Numbered from the stretch's first letter, positions 1 through 8,856 are shown. The stretch: DNA of 35,997 bases from Synechococcus sp. CS-1329 (GCF_025128055.1 NZ_JAHLYS010000039.1:1-35997); one strand, 5' to 3'. Translations and numbers: made by a program. The notes: generated by a model from the letters alone, not told the origin.

Positions 1-60
1 GATCGCCTCCATGGCGACCCTGGCCTTGAACTCGGGGCTGTGGGTTCGGCGTTTGCTCAT
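1..60 (-). CDS. IS3-family transposase OrfA, N-terminal fragment (runs off the left edge)
   Basis: Read on the minus strand from the ATG at 58-60, the first 20 codons give MSKRRTHSPEFKARVAMEAI. This is the characteristic beginning of IS3-family OrfA proteins, the helix-turn-helix DNA-binding half of the OrfAB transposase. The rest lies outside the window, so completeness cannot be judged. The element's outer end should lie to the right of the start codon. A GC-rich stretch whose complement begins TTTGAGGCGGGGC (about 88-100) is a candidate end, but the partner end is not visible, so the boundary is a guess. The element abuts the truncated stress-tolerance gene that follows. Confidence 0.85.
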   Translation of the reverse strand, partial: MSKRRTHSPEFKARVAMEAI

Positions 61-107
61 CGTTGGGAGCCCCTTTCAGGGACGGTGCCCCGCCTCAAAG
101 GTTAACG

Positions 108-410
108 ATGGGCCCTGTCCAGAAAAGCCAGACCACCTCAGAGGCGGCAGGGCGATCCAGCACTGTGGTCCAGGCTCGAGACGCGCAGCCTGGTAGCTAT
201 GTCACGGTCATCGGCACGATCGTTGCGCGCCAGAGAGAAAACTATTACACCTTTCGTGATGCCTCTGGTGATATCCGTGTCGAAATTGAGAATTCAGTCT
301 GGCAGAATCGAAAGGTTCTGCCAGGAATGCAAGTTCGGCTGTTGACCGAGGTTGATCAAGGCCCAACAGGCCCCTACCTCTGGGTCAAGTCTCTACAACT
401 CATGGACTGA
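108..410 (+). pseudogene. YgiW/YdeI (BOF, OB-fold) family stress-tolerance protein, 5' end lost
   Basis: The 100-residue reading frame has the core of the bacterial OB-fold (BOF) family of YgiW and YdeI. The visible features are VTVIGTIVARQ, then YYTFRDASGDIRVEIE, then WQNRKVLPGMQVRLL and a final strand ending LWVKSLQLMD. Family members are small periplasmic proteins of about 130 residues with an N-terminal signal peptide, implicated in tolerance to stress and cationic compounds. Here no signal peptide precedes the core. The frame instead runs back without a stop toward the neighbouring IS3-family element (first in-frame ATG at 108, another possible start at 63). I infer that the transposon removed the promoter and export signal, leaving a non-secreted remnant. 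If 63 or 108 is used as a start, a cytoplasmic protein might still be made. Confidence 0.7.
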
Positions 411-558
411 TGATCCATGGGCTGTGCCGCCGTTCACCCGCAGGCGGTTCGGTTCGTGGCTGAGCCGCCGCCGATCGGGGTCACGTGGGCTTGCAGAGAT
501 CAATTCCAGAGATCCCTGGAAGAGAGCCCAGCGATGATCTCGATCCCGGCGATCTTGT
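411..558. other. Intergenic region, convergent gene ends
   Basis: A 148-base gap between the 3' ends of the truncated BOF gene and the DM13 lipoprotein gene. Short open frames here have no coding character that I recognise. I see no clear T-tailed hairpin. Confidence 0.5.
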
Positions 559-1068
559 TTATTTCAGGGTTGCGGACCCAAAGGTGGCGTTGAAGCGACG
601 GCACCAGATGGCCACGGATTGAAACTCATCAAGGTTGATGTTGGCTGGAATTGGATAGCTCTGGGCGCCCTCATAGCTCTCCAAAGGTGCCAGCAGAACA
701 TAATCCCCTTCGTTGATTGGATAGGCCGGCGGCGTGGTAGTGCTGATCACATCAGCGGACCGGTGCAAGACCACAACCAGATCGGGGCCTGATGTGGAGG
801 TGGCAAAGACTTGATTCAACTCCAGGCGGTTCTGGTTGTTCTGTTTCACAAGCTGGGCGCCTCCCGTTGTGGGATGTTCACCGCTAACGAATGGCCCGGA
901 TCGGATCAGGATCGCCCCGGATTTCCCAGGGGCCTCGGCTGTTTCCACGGTGCTGCTTTTCTCTGGGGTGCTGGTTTTCTCTTGGTTGTTGCTATTCCCT
1001 GCGCAGCCCGACAGCCCTGCTGTGGCAACAGCAAGGCCAACAATTAAGGCGTGGCGGATTAATTTCAT
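559..1068 (-). CDS. DM13-domain lipoprotein
   Basis: A 169-residue protein starting at the ATG at 1066-1068. A longer frame from 1092 exists, but it adds residues before an otherwise normal signal peptide. The N-terminus is a lipoprotein signal: MKLIRHAL, a hydrophobic stretch, then LSGC with the lipid-modified cysteine. A Ser/Thr/Glu-rich linker follows. The C-terminal 100 residues match the DM13 family: GDYVLLAPLESYEGAQSYPIP, then F-x-SVAIWCRRFNATFGSA with the conserved cysteine. DM13 domains are proposed to act in redox or electron transfer at the cell surface. I infer an envelope-anchored redox-related protein, substrate unknown. It is a single gene flanked by gaps and convergent with the broken BOF gene. 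Family call is good; biochemical role is weak. Confidence 0.75.
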   Translation of the reverse strand: MKLIRHALIVGLAVATAGLSGCAGNSNNQEKTSTPEKSSTVETAEAPGKSGAILIRSGPFVSGEHPTTGGAQLVKQNNQNRLELNQVFATSTSGPDLVVVLHRSADVISTTTPPAYPINEGDYVLLAPLESYEGAQSYPIPANINLDEFQSVAIWCRRFNATFGSATLK

Positions 1069-1207
1069 GGTGGCACCGATCCAAGCTGACATCCGGGTAG
1101 CTTAGTGGATCATCCTTCGATTGTAGTGATCTCAGGCCAATTGATCTCCTGCCAGTTGTCTCGTCAGTGCGTGGCGCATGATCAATCGAACAAAGAGTTG
1201 CCAGCCC

Positions 1208-2083
1208 TCAAGCTGTCATCCTTCTGGGCAGGCCCGCCTGGTGATCCCGTGCATTCATTCGCGCGCCTGAGCACTGGAGGCGCGCTGGAGCAGCCGTTGC
1301 AGGCGCTTCTTTTGGTGCCAGGGGATCGACTGATCGCGACCATTGGCGGAGCGAAGCGCCGCGCCTGTCGCAGCGCAGCAGATGGGTGGGGCTGGCGTCG
1401 TTGTTGGTGTCCAGCAGGGCCATACCCGACACCGCCTGGCGCAGGGGCTCGGCGGGGGGCACCGAAGGGTTGCTCGGGTAGGTGTAGCTGCTGCCTTCAA
1501 AGCGCAGCACTGCGTAGGTGCTCTGGCCGGGATCGGCGTGCACCCGGCTGATCAGGTCTCGCCAGCCGTTGTGGCGCTGCTCGCTCGCCATCAGCGGTGG
1601 ATTGAACAGCAATATCTTTGACACCAGGCGTAGACCTTTGCCTTGGCTGGAATCGTTCTCGAACACGTAGGCGGTGCAGCCGCCGGTGCCGCAGGTGTAG
1701 GGGCCAATCACGGTGGCCACCACTTCGTTCTGCCCGTTGGCGTTCAGATCGATGCGGTTGTAGGCGTAGCGCAGGGGGCCGGCCTGCTGACAGGCCCTGC
1801 GGCGCTGGAAGGCCTCGGCCTGGCGCCATTCCGCTGAGCCGGGGTCGGGGCCATGGCCCTGGCCGTCGAGGACTGAAACTGGGAACAGGTTCAGCCGCAG
1901 CGCCTCCTCCAGCACTCGGTTGGGTGTGGCGATCGGCGCCACAATGCGAACAATCCTTGGGGCGGGCCTGCTGGCTTCAGCGGCGGCTGCAGGGCTGATG
2001 CCTGCTGTGAATGCCAGAAGGGCATAGCCGGCCGTGCTCAAGGCCCCCAGGGGGAAGCAGAATTGAAGGTTGCCTGGGGCCAT
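1208..2083 (-). CDS. Secreted protein of unknown function
   Basis: A 291-residue protein from the ATG at 2081-2083. An in-frame TTG at 2119 would add 12 residues before the signal peptide and is less likely. Residues 1 to about 35 form a Sec signal peptide ending SPAAAA-EAS. The mature part contains an Asp/Asn-rich loop (RIDLNANGQNE), which resembles a calcium-binding or FG-GAP-like loop, followed closely by a CGTGGC pair of cysteines that could form a disulfide. The C-terminal 40 residues are basic and low in complexity. I do not recognise the family. The gene begins about 50 bases after the dnaG stop on the same strand, so it is probably co-transcribed with primase without sharing its function. 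Confidence 0.6.
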   Translation of the reverse strand: MAPGNLQFCFPLGALSTAGYALLAFTAGISPAAAAEASRPAPRIVRIVAPIATPNRVLEEALRLNLFPVSVLDGQGHGPDPGSAEWRQAEAFQRRRACQQAGPLRYAYNRIDLNANGQNEVVATVIGPYTCGTGGCTAYVFENDSSQGKGLRLVSKILLFNPPLMASEQRHNGWRDLISRVHADPGQSTYAVLRFEGSSYTYPSNPSVPPAEPLRQAVSGMALLDTNNDASPTHLLRCDRRGASLRQWSRSVDPLAPKEAPATAAPARLQCSGARMNARDHQAGLPRRMTA

Positions 2084-2131
2084 GTGGGGTTGCGCAGGAA
2101 CGGCCAATCTGCAGCCCAATCCAAAGGCCGC

Positions 2132-4219
2132 TCAGCTGGCCAGCCGTGCCGCGGCCATGGGGTCGGCGCAACGCTGCTGGTCGAGATGGCTGATGTGACG
2201 GCGTTCGTTGTAGTACAGCTCCTGGAAGCGCAGGGCATCGCCGTTCAGTTCGCTGAACATCGAATCAATCCGGCTCTCCATGCTCAGTGAAGCGGCGGCA
2301 TTGGCCTCCGCCTCGCTCTCCTCCAGCAGCCGGGCGATGCAGAGCTCCAGGGTTTCCAGCCGCTGCGAGCCCCAGGCATCGAGCAGGTGGCGGCAGCGTT
2401 TGAGGCTGCGCTGCCGCTCCAGCACCGCCGTGGTGCCGCGCAGTTGCAGCAGAGGCTCAGCCAGGGCCATGCGCTGCAGTTCGTTGGGCTCCAGCAGGGG
2501 GGTGAGCCGGTTGAGCAGGTCGTTCTCCTCCACCAGCAGCCGGTCACTGAGGAGCCGCGGCAGGTCGAGGTCGGCCAGGTCGTCGCCTGGATCGCTGCCC
2601 CGGTTGATCGCCTCCAGCCGACCGACGCCGAGGTTGTCTTCCTCCAGTTCGCTGATGCTCGCCCAGAGCAGGCGGTGGTGGGAGATGGCGAAATCCTCCA
2701 GCTCCCGCTGGCGCAACTCCCGCCGGATGGCGCCGCGGTGGCGGCCGGCATGCAGATACAGCCGCAGCAGCTCCGCTTCGGCGCGCTCGCGCAGGCCGAT
2801 CTCCCCGGGTTGCTCCCAGCGGCTGGCCCGGCCATGCCAGCGCTCGCCCTTCACCTGCTGACGCAGGTCTTCCTCCAGTTTCTGCGCCAGCCGCGCCTGG
2901 CCGCCGCTGAGCCGCTCGGCCACCTGCTGCAGGTAGTGGCTGCGCACGGCGCTCTGGGGCAGTTTGCCCAGCAGTTCCACCAGCGCTGCCACCGCCTGCT
3001 GGAACTGGTCGGAGCGGGCCAGGTCCTTGCCCTCCAGCGCCTGCTCGATCTGCCAGTCGAGCCAGAGGGGTGCCCGCTCCAGCAGGGCTCGATACTCGCC
3101 GGCGCCATGCTGCTGGAGGAATTCATCGGGGTCTTTGCCGGCGGGCAGGTGCAGCACCCGCAGCTCCAGCTGACCCTGCAGCGCCTGCTGCTCCACCGAT
3201 CCGATCGCCCGCTGGGCGGCGCGCACACCGGCGCCGTCGGCGTCGAAGTTGAGCACCAGGCGGCGGCTGTCGCAGCAGCGGCAGAGCTGGGTGATCTGCT
3301 GACTGCTCAGCGCCGTGCCCAGGGCCGCCACCGCATTGGTGATGCCGGCGGCATGCAGGGCGATCACATCGAAGTAGCCCTCCACCACCACCGCCTGGTC
3401 GTCCTTGCGGATGGCGTTGCTGGCGCGGTCCAGGCCGAACAGATGCTTGCCCTTCTCGAACACCTCCGTTTCCGGTGAGTTGAGGTATTTCGGTTCGCCG
3501 CCATCGAGGCTGCGGCCGCCGAAGCCGATCACCCGCCCCTGGCGGTCGCGGATCGGCACCATCACCCGGTGGCGGAAGCGGTCGTAGAAGCCGCTGGCGG
3601 CCCGTTGATCGCTGCCTTTGCGCGGCACCACCAGCCCGGCCGCCTCCAGCAGCTCCGGCGAGAGGTTCTCCACCTGGCCGAGGTGCTTGAGCAGCCCATC
3701 CCAGCTCTCGGACGCATAGCCCAGGTCGAAGGCATCGATCGTGCCCTCACTCAACCCCCGCTGCTGGGTGAGGTAGGCCAGGGCGCCGGCGCCGGCGGGG
3801 CTGCGCAGCTGGCTGCGGAACCAGCCCGCCGCCAGGCCCAGGGCGCGCAGCAGCGCCTCGCGGCGGGAGAGCTGCTTGCGCAGCCGCTCCTGCTGCGGCC
3901 CATCCACCGTTTCCACCGGCAGCTGGTACTTGCGCGCCAGGTCCAGCACCACCTCGCTGAAGCTGATGCGCTGCAGCTCCATCAGGAACTTGATCGAGTT
4001 GCCGCCGGCCCCGCAGGAGAAGCAGTAGTAGAACTGCTTGGCGGGCGACACCGTCATCGACGGCGATTTGTCGTCGTGGAAGGGGCAGATCCCCACGAAC
4101 TCGCGCCCCTTCTTCTTGAGCACCACGTGCTCGCCCACCACATCAACAATGTCCGCGCGCTCCTTCACCGCTTCGATCGTGCGGGGGTGGAGGCGGGCGT
4201 GGGGCTGGGACTGGCTCAA
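2132..4219 (-). CDS. dnaG: DNA primase
   Basis: Makes the RNA primers for replication. The 695-residue protein has the full bacterial layout. The CHC2 zinc finger has Cys45, His48, Cys66 and Cys69 (CPFH ... CFSC). The catalytic core follows, with motifs YLNSPETEVFEKGKHLFGL and VVVEGYFDVIALHAAG, and the TOPRIM-type acidic segment LVLNFDADGAGVRAAQRA. A C-terminal DnaB-interaction region completes it. The start is TTG at 4217-4219: an in-frame TAG lies four codons upstream, and the next residues (LHPRTIEAVKERADIVDVV) match the family's usual N-terminus. The use of TTG fits low expression of primase. It is divergent from the EamA transporter gene, with about 110 bases between the two starts. Confidence 0.97.
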   Translation of the reverse strand: MSQSQPHARLHPRTIEAVKERADIVDVVGEHVVLKKKGREFVGICPFHDDKSPSMTVSPAKQFYYCFSCGAGGNSIKFLMELQRISFSEVVLDLARKYQLPVETVDGPQQERLRKQLSRREALLRALGLAAGWFRSQLRSPAGAGALAYLTQQRGLSEGTIDAFDLGYASESWDGLLKHLGQVENLSPELLEAAGLVVPRKGSDQRAASGFYDRFRHRVMVPIRDRQGRVIGFGGRSLDGGEPKYLNSPETEVFEKGKHLFGLDRASNAIRKDDQAVVVEGYFDVIALHAAGITNAVAALGTALSSQQITQLCRCCDSRRLVLNFDADGAGVRAAQRAIGSVEQQALQGQLELRVLHLPAGKDPDEFLQQHGAGEYRALLERAPLWLDWQIEQALEGKDLARSDQFQQAVAALVELLGKLPQSAVRSHYLQQVAERLSGGQARLAQKLEEDLRQQVKGERWHGRASRWEQPGEIGLRERAEAELLRLYLHAGRHRGAIRRELRQRELEDFAISHHRLLWASISELEEDNLGVGRLEAINRGSDPGDDLADLDLPRLLSDRLLVEENDLLNRLTPLLEPNELQRMALAEPLLQLRGTTAVLERQRSLKRCRHLLDAWGSQRLETLELCIARLLEESEAEANAAASLSMESRIDSMFSELNGDALRFQELYYNERRHISHLDQQRCADPMAAARLAS

Positions 4220-4328
4220 GGGATGGCGCTACCGCTGGGGTCGCTCTGGCGTCCATTCTGCCTCACCACACCAGAAGTGGTGCGATTCAGCCCATGGGCA
4301 GCCCCCGGCCCGGCGGGCCGGCCTCTGG

Positions 4329-5201
4329 ATGGTGGCCAGCGCCCTGGCCTTCAGCCTGATGGGGGTGTGCGTCAAGGCCCTGGGCGGCCGATTGCCGGTG
4401 GCGGAGGTGGTGCTGGCCCGGGCGGTGGTGAGTCTGCTGATCAGCTGGTGGATGCTGCGTCGCGCCGGCCTCAACCCCTGGGGGAACCGGCGGCGACTGC
4501 TGGTGGGTCGCGGCATCCTCGGCACCGCCGGGCTCTACTGCGTCTACCTGGCCCTCACCGGCCTGCCGCTGGCGGTGGCCACGGTGCTGCAGTACCTGCA
4601 CCCCACCTTCACGGCCCTGCTGGCCTGGCCGCTGCTGGCTGAGCGGCCGGGCTGGCGGGTGTGGGGCGCTGTGCTGCTGGGCTTTCTGGGGGTGGCGGTG
4701 CTGGTGGTCCCGGGCGGGGCCGGGGCGGTCGGGGCCGGTTTCGGCGCGGCGGCCGGCGCTGGTCTGCCGGCCCTGCCGCTGCTGTGCGCCCTGGCCGGCG
4801 CCCTGCTCTCGGCCCTGGCCTACGTGAGTGTGCGCGCCCTGCGCAACAGCGAGCATCCCCTGGTGGTGGTGTTCTATTTCCCGCTGATGGCCCTGCCGCT
4901 CAGCCTGCCGCTGGTGCTGCTGCAGCCGGTGGCTCCCACGGCCAGCGAATTCGCCTGGTTGCTGGGGGTGGGGGTCTTCACCCAGCTGGGTCAGATCGCC
5001 CTCACCTACGGCTTGATGGGCATGGCGGCCGCCCGGGCCACCGCCATCAGCTACGTGCAGGTGCCGCTGGCGGCGCTGTGGGGCGTGTGGTGGTTCGGCG
5101 AGGCGGTGCCGGCCCGGGCCGGGCTCTCGGCGCTGTTGGTGCTGCTGGCCACCCTGCTCAGCCTGCGGGCCCGCGCGGCGCCGGCCGCTGAAAGGCCCTG
5201 A
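4329..5201 (+). CDS. EamA (DMT superfamily) transporter
   Basis: A 290-residue integral membrane protein made of two repeated EamA halves with about ten transmembrane segments. The first half begins MVASALAFSLMGVCVKALGG and contains PLAVATVLQYLHPTFTALL. The second contains ATAISYVQVPLAALWGVWWF. DMT-family proteins export or exchange metabolites such as amino acids or nucleotide-related compounds; the substrate here cannot be read from sequence. The ATG at 4329 is the first usable in-frame start after the dnaG start region; upstream in-frame codons lie inside antisense dnaG. The end is only 5 bases from the convergent glutamate decarboxylase stop, leaving no room for separate terminators. Confidence 0.85.
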   Translation: MVASALAFSLMGVCVKALGGRLPVAEVVLARAVVSLLISWWMLRRAGLNPWGNRRRLLVGRGILGTAGLYCVYLALTGLPLAVATVLQYLHPTFTALLAWPLLAERPGWRVWGAVLLGFLGVAVLVVPGGAGAVGAGFGAAAGAGLPALPLLCALAGALLSALAYVSVRALRNSEHPLVVVFYFPLMALPLSLPLVLLQPVAPTASEFAWLLGVGVFTQLGQIALTYGLMGMAAARATAISYVQVPLAALWGVWWFGEAVPARAGLSALLVLLATLLSLRARAAPAAERP

Positions 5202-5206
5202 GCACT

Positions 5207-6691
5207 TCAGTGATGGAACCCCGACGCCTCTTGGCTGCTCAGCGGGGTGCTGACGGGATGGAGTTGGAGATGATCAATGGCTCCCTTGATATCCAGCAGC
5301 AGCAGATCAGCCAGGTCACGGCTGACGCCATGGCGCACCAGGATGCGCTGCACCGTCTGATCGCCGCAGTGGGCCGGCAGGGTGTAGGCGGGCACCTGCC
5401 AGCCCCGCACCCGCAGGCGATCCGCCAGATCGAAGAGGTTGAAGCCGGGATCCGCGCCGTCTTTGATCCGCCAGCAGACCGAGGGGATGCCCGATGTGGG
5501 ATCACCCCCGTAGATCATCTCGAACGGACCGAGGGCCTCAATTTTTGCCGCTAAATGCTGGGCGGTGGCATAGCAGGCGTTGTGCACCTTGCGGTAGCCC
5601 TCATGGCCCAGCCGGATGAAGTTGTAGTACTGGCAGACCACCTGACCGCCGGGCTTGGAGAAGTTCAAGGTGATGTCGCGCATGTTGCCGCCCAGGTAAT
5701 TCACCCAGAACACCATCTCCTCGGGAAGATCCTTGGCTTCCCGCCACAGCACCCAGCCGGCCCCCAATGGCGCCAGGCCGAACTTATGGCCCGAGGCATT
5801 GATCGACTTCACCCTGGGCAGGCGGAAATCCCAGAGCAGATCCGGGTGGCAGAAGGGGGCGAGGAAGCCACCGCTGGCGCCATCCACATGAATCGGGATG
5901 TCGAGGCCGGTCTGCTGCTCAAAGGCATCGAGGGCGGCGGCCACCTCCTGCACCGGCTCGTACTGGCCCGTGAAGGTGACCCCCAGGGTGGGCACCACTC
6001 CGATTGTGTTCTCATCGCAGCGCTCCAGCACCTGCTCGGGGGTCATCAGCAGGCGGCCCGGCTCCATCGGGATTTCGCGGTGCTCGATATCCCAGTAGCG
6101 GGTGAACTTGTGCCAGCAGATCTGCACCGGACCAGTGATCAGATTCGGCCGGTCGGTGGGTTTTCCCTGCTGGCGCTGGCGGGCCTCCCAGCGTCGTTTC
6201 ATCGCCATGCCGCCGAGCATGGCCGCTTCGCTGGAGCCCAGGGTGGTGCAGCCGACCGCCCCATCGATCGAGGGGGCATTCCAGAGGTCGGCCAGCATGC
6301 GGGCGCAGCGGGCTTCGATCTCAGCGGTCTGGGGATATTCGTCCTTGTCCTCCATGTTCTTGTCGATGCACTCATTCATCAACTGATGAACTTCCGGCTC
6401 CAGCCACGTCTGGCAGAAGGTGGCCAGGTTCTGGCGGGAGTTGCCATCGAGCATCAACTCATCGTGGATGGCGGCATAGACAGCCCTGGGAGCCCTCTCC
6501 TTGGCCGGAAACAGCCGTTTGGGCATGCCGGCGGAGAGATCACCGGAGGCATAGATGTCGTCGTCGCTGGAGTGGCGATCCCTGGGGCGACCGCTGCGGC
6601 CCTTGGTGCTGTGACCTGAAGCCTGATCTAAAGGCTGATCTGAAGGCTGGTCGGAAGATTGCTCGGAATGAAGATCTGGCTTGGAAGTCAT
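5207..6691 (-). CDS. gad: Glutamate decarboxylase
   Basis: Converts glutamate to GABA and CO2 using pyridoxal phosphate, in acid tolerance and the GABA shunt. The 494-residue protein contains the PLP lysine in [10 protein letters not shown] (Lys303), the upstream HVDGASGGF segment, and [13 protein letters not shown] near residue 150. It is longer than E. coli GadB (466). The first 45 residues are polar, with a tandem (S/L)DQP repeat encoded by imperfect 12-base repeats around 6618-6665. The C-terminus ends GFHH, recalling the histidine-containing tail that closes the active site of E. coli GadB at neutral pH; this parallel is inference. The ATG at 6689-6691 has AAGG about 9 bases upstream. 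No dedicated glutamate/GABA antiporter is nearby; the adjacent EamA gene is convergent. Confidence 0.95.
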   Translation of the reverse strand: MTSKPDLHSEQSSDQPSDQPLDQASGHSTKGRSGRPRDRHSSDDDIYASGDLSAGMPKRLFPAKERAPRAVYAAIHDELMLDGNSRQNLATFCQTWLEPEVHQLMNECIDKNMEDKDEYPQTAEIEARCARMLADLWNAPSIDGAVGCTTLGSSEAAMLGGMAMKRRWEARQRQQGKPTDRPNLITGPVQICWHKFTRYWDIEHREIPMEPGRLLMTPEQVLERCDENTIGVVPTLGVTFTGQYEPVQEVAAALDAFEQQTGLDIPIHVDGASGGFLAPFCHPDLLWDFRLPRVKSINASGHKFGLAPLGAGWVLWREAKDLPEEMVFWVNYLGGNMRDITLNFSKPGGQVVCQYYNFIRLGHEGYRKVHNACYATAQHLAAKIEALGPFEMIYGGDPTSGIPSVCWRIKDGADPGFNLFDLADRLRVRGWQVPAYTLPAHCGDQTVQRILVRHGVSRDLADLLLLDIKGAIDHLQLHPVSTPLSSQEASGFHH

Positions 6692-6781
6692 GGATTGCCT
6701 TGGGAATTTGCGTGAGTTAGCTCGATGATCGATGGCGCTTGACGGTCGACTTCGGTGGTCTTCAGGCGCCGCGGGAGTTGA

Positions 6782-7279
6782 TCAGCTCGGTCGGTCGCGC
6801 TCCAGGGGCAGGGGATCCACCAGCCACTCCTGGCTGAGGCTGTCCTCGGCCGCCCCGATCGGTCGGGCCAGCCGCCAGCTCTCGCCCCGCTCCCCCCGCA
6901 GCAGATACAGCTCAAAGGGGCTGTCCACCCGGTAGGGATCGTCCGCCAGGCGCCAGTCGAACTGGCCGGTGAGGTGCAGGCCCTCGCCCAGCCCGATCGC
7001 CACGGCCTCCTGGTGATCAACGCGCACGCGGCTCACCTGCGGTCGCCCGCCGCTGGGCTCCAGCTCCAGGGCCTCGGCGATGGCCTGCTGGGTGAGCTCG
7101 ATCTGCAGCCCCAGCGCCTGCAGCAACACCGCCCGGGGCGGCTGGCCCGCCGCCTGGCAGCCGCCCAGGCCCAGCAGCCCCACACTGAGCAGGAGCGCCA
7201 GCAGGGTGCTCAGCCATGGGGTCGGTGGTAGCGGGATGGCCACAGACCGGCTGGCGGGGGTTGGCGGACCGGGCAGCAT
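6782..7279 (-). CDS. Lipoprotein of unknown function
   Basis: A protein of up to 165 residues with a lipoprotein signal: a hydrophobic run LLALLLSVGLLGLGG followed by the lipobox cysteine. The ATG at 7277-7279 is used here. An in-frame GTG 12 codons later would give a signal peptide of more usual length. The mature part looks like an alpha/beta fold with the segments QVSRVRVDHQEAVAIG, LHLTGQFDWRL and WRLARPIG, but I do not recognise a family. It is divergent from ruvA with only about 23 bases between the start codons, so the promoters must overlap the opposite gene or lie inside it. Confidence 0.65.
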   Translation of the reverse strand: MLPGPPTPASRSVAIPLPPTPWLSTLLALLLSVGLLGLGGCQAAGQPPRAVLLQALGLQIELTQQAIAEALELEPSGGRPQVSRVRVDHQEAVAIGLGEGLHLTGQFDWRLADDPYRVDSPFELYLLRGERGESWRLARPIGAAEDSLSQEWLVDPLPLERDRPS

Positions 7280-7289
7280 GGATCGGTTC

Positions 7290-7294
7290 AGGAG
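7290..7294 (+). promoter_or_regulatory. Ribosome binding site of ruvA
   Basis: AGGAG lies 8 bases before the ATG at 7303. It fixes the ruvA start inside a longer open frame that begins at 7216 and overlaps the divergent lipoprotein gene. Confidence 0.75.
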
Positions 7295-7302
7295 TGGTCT
7301 CC

Positions 7303-7968
7303 ATGATCGGCTGGCTGCAAGGCCATGTGGCGGAGCCGTGGCAGCAGGGCAACCGTTGCGGTCTCCTGCTGGCCTGCGCCGGCGTGGGCTACGAAGTGCA
7401 ACTCACCCGCCGCCACTGGGAGCTGCTGCCCCCGGCCGGCAGTCCGCTGAGCCTTTACACCCACCAGTCGATCCGGGAGGACGGCTGGACCCTGTTCGGC
7501 TTCGGCGCCCGCCACGAGCGCGATCTGTTCCGCCTGCTGGTGGCCGTGAGCGGTGTGGGCCCGCAGATGGCCCTGGCGCTGCTGGGCACCATGCCCTGCG
7601 AGGAGTTGGTGCAGGCGATCGTTCAGGCCGACCTGCGCCGTCTCTGCCGGGCGCCGGGGGTGGGCAAGCGCACGGCCGAGCGCCTGGCGGTGGAGCTGCG
7701 CGGCAAGTTGGCCGAGAGCTTCGGAGCGGCCGCCGCCGCCGGCGATGACGACCTCCTCGATGGGGCGGACGGCGGCCGCGGCGGCGATCCGGGGCCAGCG
7801 GCCTCCACCCGTGAGGAGCTGCAGCTCACGCTCACGGCCCTGGGCTATGAGCCGCTGGAGATCAGCCGGGCCCTGCGCGGTCTCGGCCGGGAGGGTCTGG
7901 ATCCGGATCAGAGCGCCGAGGCCTGGCTGAGTGCCTGCCTGCGTTGGCTCGCCCGCGAAGCGGCCTGA
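7303..7968 (+). CDS. ruvA: Holliday junction DNA helicase subunit RuvA
   Basis: The 221-residue RuvA binds four-way DNA junctions and loads the RuvB motor for branch migration. The sequence starts MIGWLQGHV, typical of the N-terminal OB-fold. It then has two helix-hairpin-helix motifs (VAVSGVGPQMALALLG and CRAPGVGKRTAERLAVELR). An acidic Gly/Asp-rich linker at about 145-170 precedes the C-terminal three-helix RuvB-contact domain (EELQLTLTALGYEPLEI). The length is slightly above the usual 200 because of the linker. The start is supported by AGGAG 8 bases upstream. It precedes rpsO by about 76 bases on the same strand. Confidence 0.97.
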   Translation: MIGWLQGHVAEPWQQGNRCGLLLACAGVGYEVQLTRRHWELLPPAGSPLSLYTHQSIREDGWTLFGFGARHERDLFRLLVAVSGVGPQMALALLGTMPCEELVQAIVQADLRRLCRAPGVGKRTAERLAVELRGKLAESFGAAAAAGDDDLLDGADGGRGGDPGPAASTREELQLTLTALGYEPLEISRALRGLGREGLDPDQSAEAWLSACLRWLAREAA

Positions 7969-8044
7969 TGGGGAGGGCTTGCTTGGTGCCCAGCACCCTG
8001 AGGCATTAGGTTGATTGTTTGCACCGTCAGGGCCCGACGCCGGC

Positions 8045-8314
8045 ATGCCGCTCGATACCACCAAAAAGCAGGAACTGATCAATTCCCACCAGACTCACGG
8101 CACCGACACCGGTTCGGTTGAGGTCCAGGTGGCGATGCTGAGCGAGCGGGTGACCCAGCTCACCGGTCACCTGCAGAAGAACAAGCACGACTTCTCCTCC
8201 CGTCAGGGGCTGCTGAAGATGATCGGTCGCCGCAAGCGGCTGCTCGGTTATCTGCGCGCCGAAAGCGAGGATCGCTACAGCCAGCTGATCGCCAAACTCG
8301 GCATCAGGGGCTGA
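8045..8314 (+). CDS. rpsO: 30S ribosomal protein S15
   Basis: An 89-residue S15, the usual length. It binds the central domain of 16S rRNA early in small-subunit assembly. Visible landmarks are [22 protein letters not shown], then [23 protein letters not shown]. The ATG at 8045 gives the standard [12 protein letters not shown] start; a longer in-frame extension to 8015 is not expected for S15. The 76-base leader contains a short hairpin (GGTGC-CCA-GCACC, about 7985-7997). S15 commonly represses its own mRNA through leader structure, but I cannot show this here. The PAM68 gene follows after 8 bases, so the two are co-transcribed. Confidence 0.97.
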   Translation: MPLDTTKKQELINSHQTHGTDTGSVEVQVAMLSERVTQLTGHLQKNKHDFSSRQGLLKMIGRRKRLLGYLRAESEDRYSQLIAKLGIRG

Positions 8315-8322
8315 GCCCAGCC

Positions 8323-8856
8323 ATGGCGGCCAAGCGCAAGCCCCTGCCGTTCGAACCGGAGCGCCAGCCCAAAGCTGGCGCGAAAGCTCAACCTGGCGCC
8401 AAAGGCAAGCCTGCTGCCAAGGCCAACGCCGCTGCCAAAGGCAAGGCTGCTGCCAAACCCAAGGCAGCAGCTCAACCCAAGTCAGCAGTCAAAGCCAAGA
8501 CAGCAGCCAAAGCTCAGCCCAAGGGATCCCAGGTGATTCCGCCGGCCGTGGCCAATCGCATGGCCCGCCGGATCGGTGTGGCCAGCGGTATTCCATCGGT
8601 GCTGGGCATGGGCGTGTTCATCGGCAGCTATCTGCTGGTGAGCCGCGGCGTCGCGGATGTGCCGCCCGTGGTCACCCTCGCGGGCTCCGGCGGGCTGTTT
8701 CTGCTGGGGGTGCTTGGCCTCAGCTACGGCGTGCTCTCCGCCAGCTGGGAGCAGCAACCCGGCAGCCTGCTGGGCACCGAGCAGATCGGCACCAACCTGG
8801 CCCGCATGAAGGCCTCGATCAAGGCGATCCGCCAGGGCAGCGGCAGCGGCGCCTGA
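8323..8856 (+). CDS. PAM68 family (DUF3464) photosystem II assembly protein
   Basis: A 177-residue membrane protein of the PAM68/Sll0933 family, which assists early photosystem II assembly in the thylakoid membrane. The conserved part is residues 70-150: IPPAVANRMARRIGVASGIP, then transmembrane segment 1 (MGVFIGSYLLVSRG), then VTLAGSGGLFLLGVLGLSYGV as segment 2, followed by ASWEQ. The first 68 residues are a Lys/Ala/Pro/Gln-rich, lysine-charged tail of imperfect AAKxK repeats with repetitive DNA (about 8370-8520). This tail is probably disordered and may contact membranes or RNA. It lies 8 bases after rpsO and is convergent with dnaE. Confidence 0.9.
   Translation: MAAKRKPLPFEPERQPKAGAKAQPGAKGKPAAKANAAAKGKAAAKPKAAAQPKSAVKAKTAAKAQPKGSQVIPPAVANRMARRIGVASGIPSVLGMGVFIGSYLLVSRGVADVPPVVTLAGSGGLFLLGVLGLSYGVLSASWEQQPGSLLGTEQIGTNLARMKASIKAIRQGSGSGA

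Noticed and set aside
2387-3478. 363-codon open frame antisense to dnaG
   Set aside because: Shadow of primase on the other strand; low-complexity Gln/Leu/Ala text and no domain.
7985-7997. Hairpin GGTGC-CCA-GCACC before rpsO as an S15 autoregulatory site
   Set aside because: A five-base stem alone is weak, and no pseudoknot or S15-like site could be shown.
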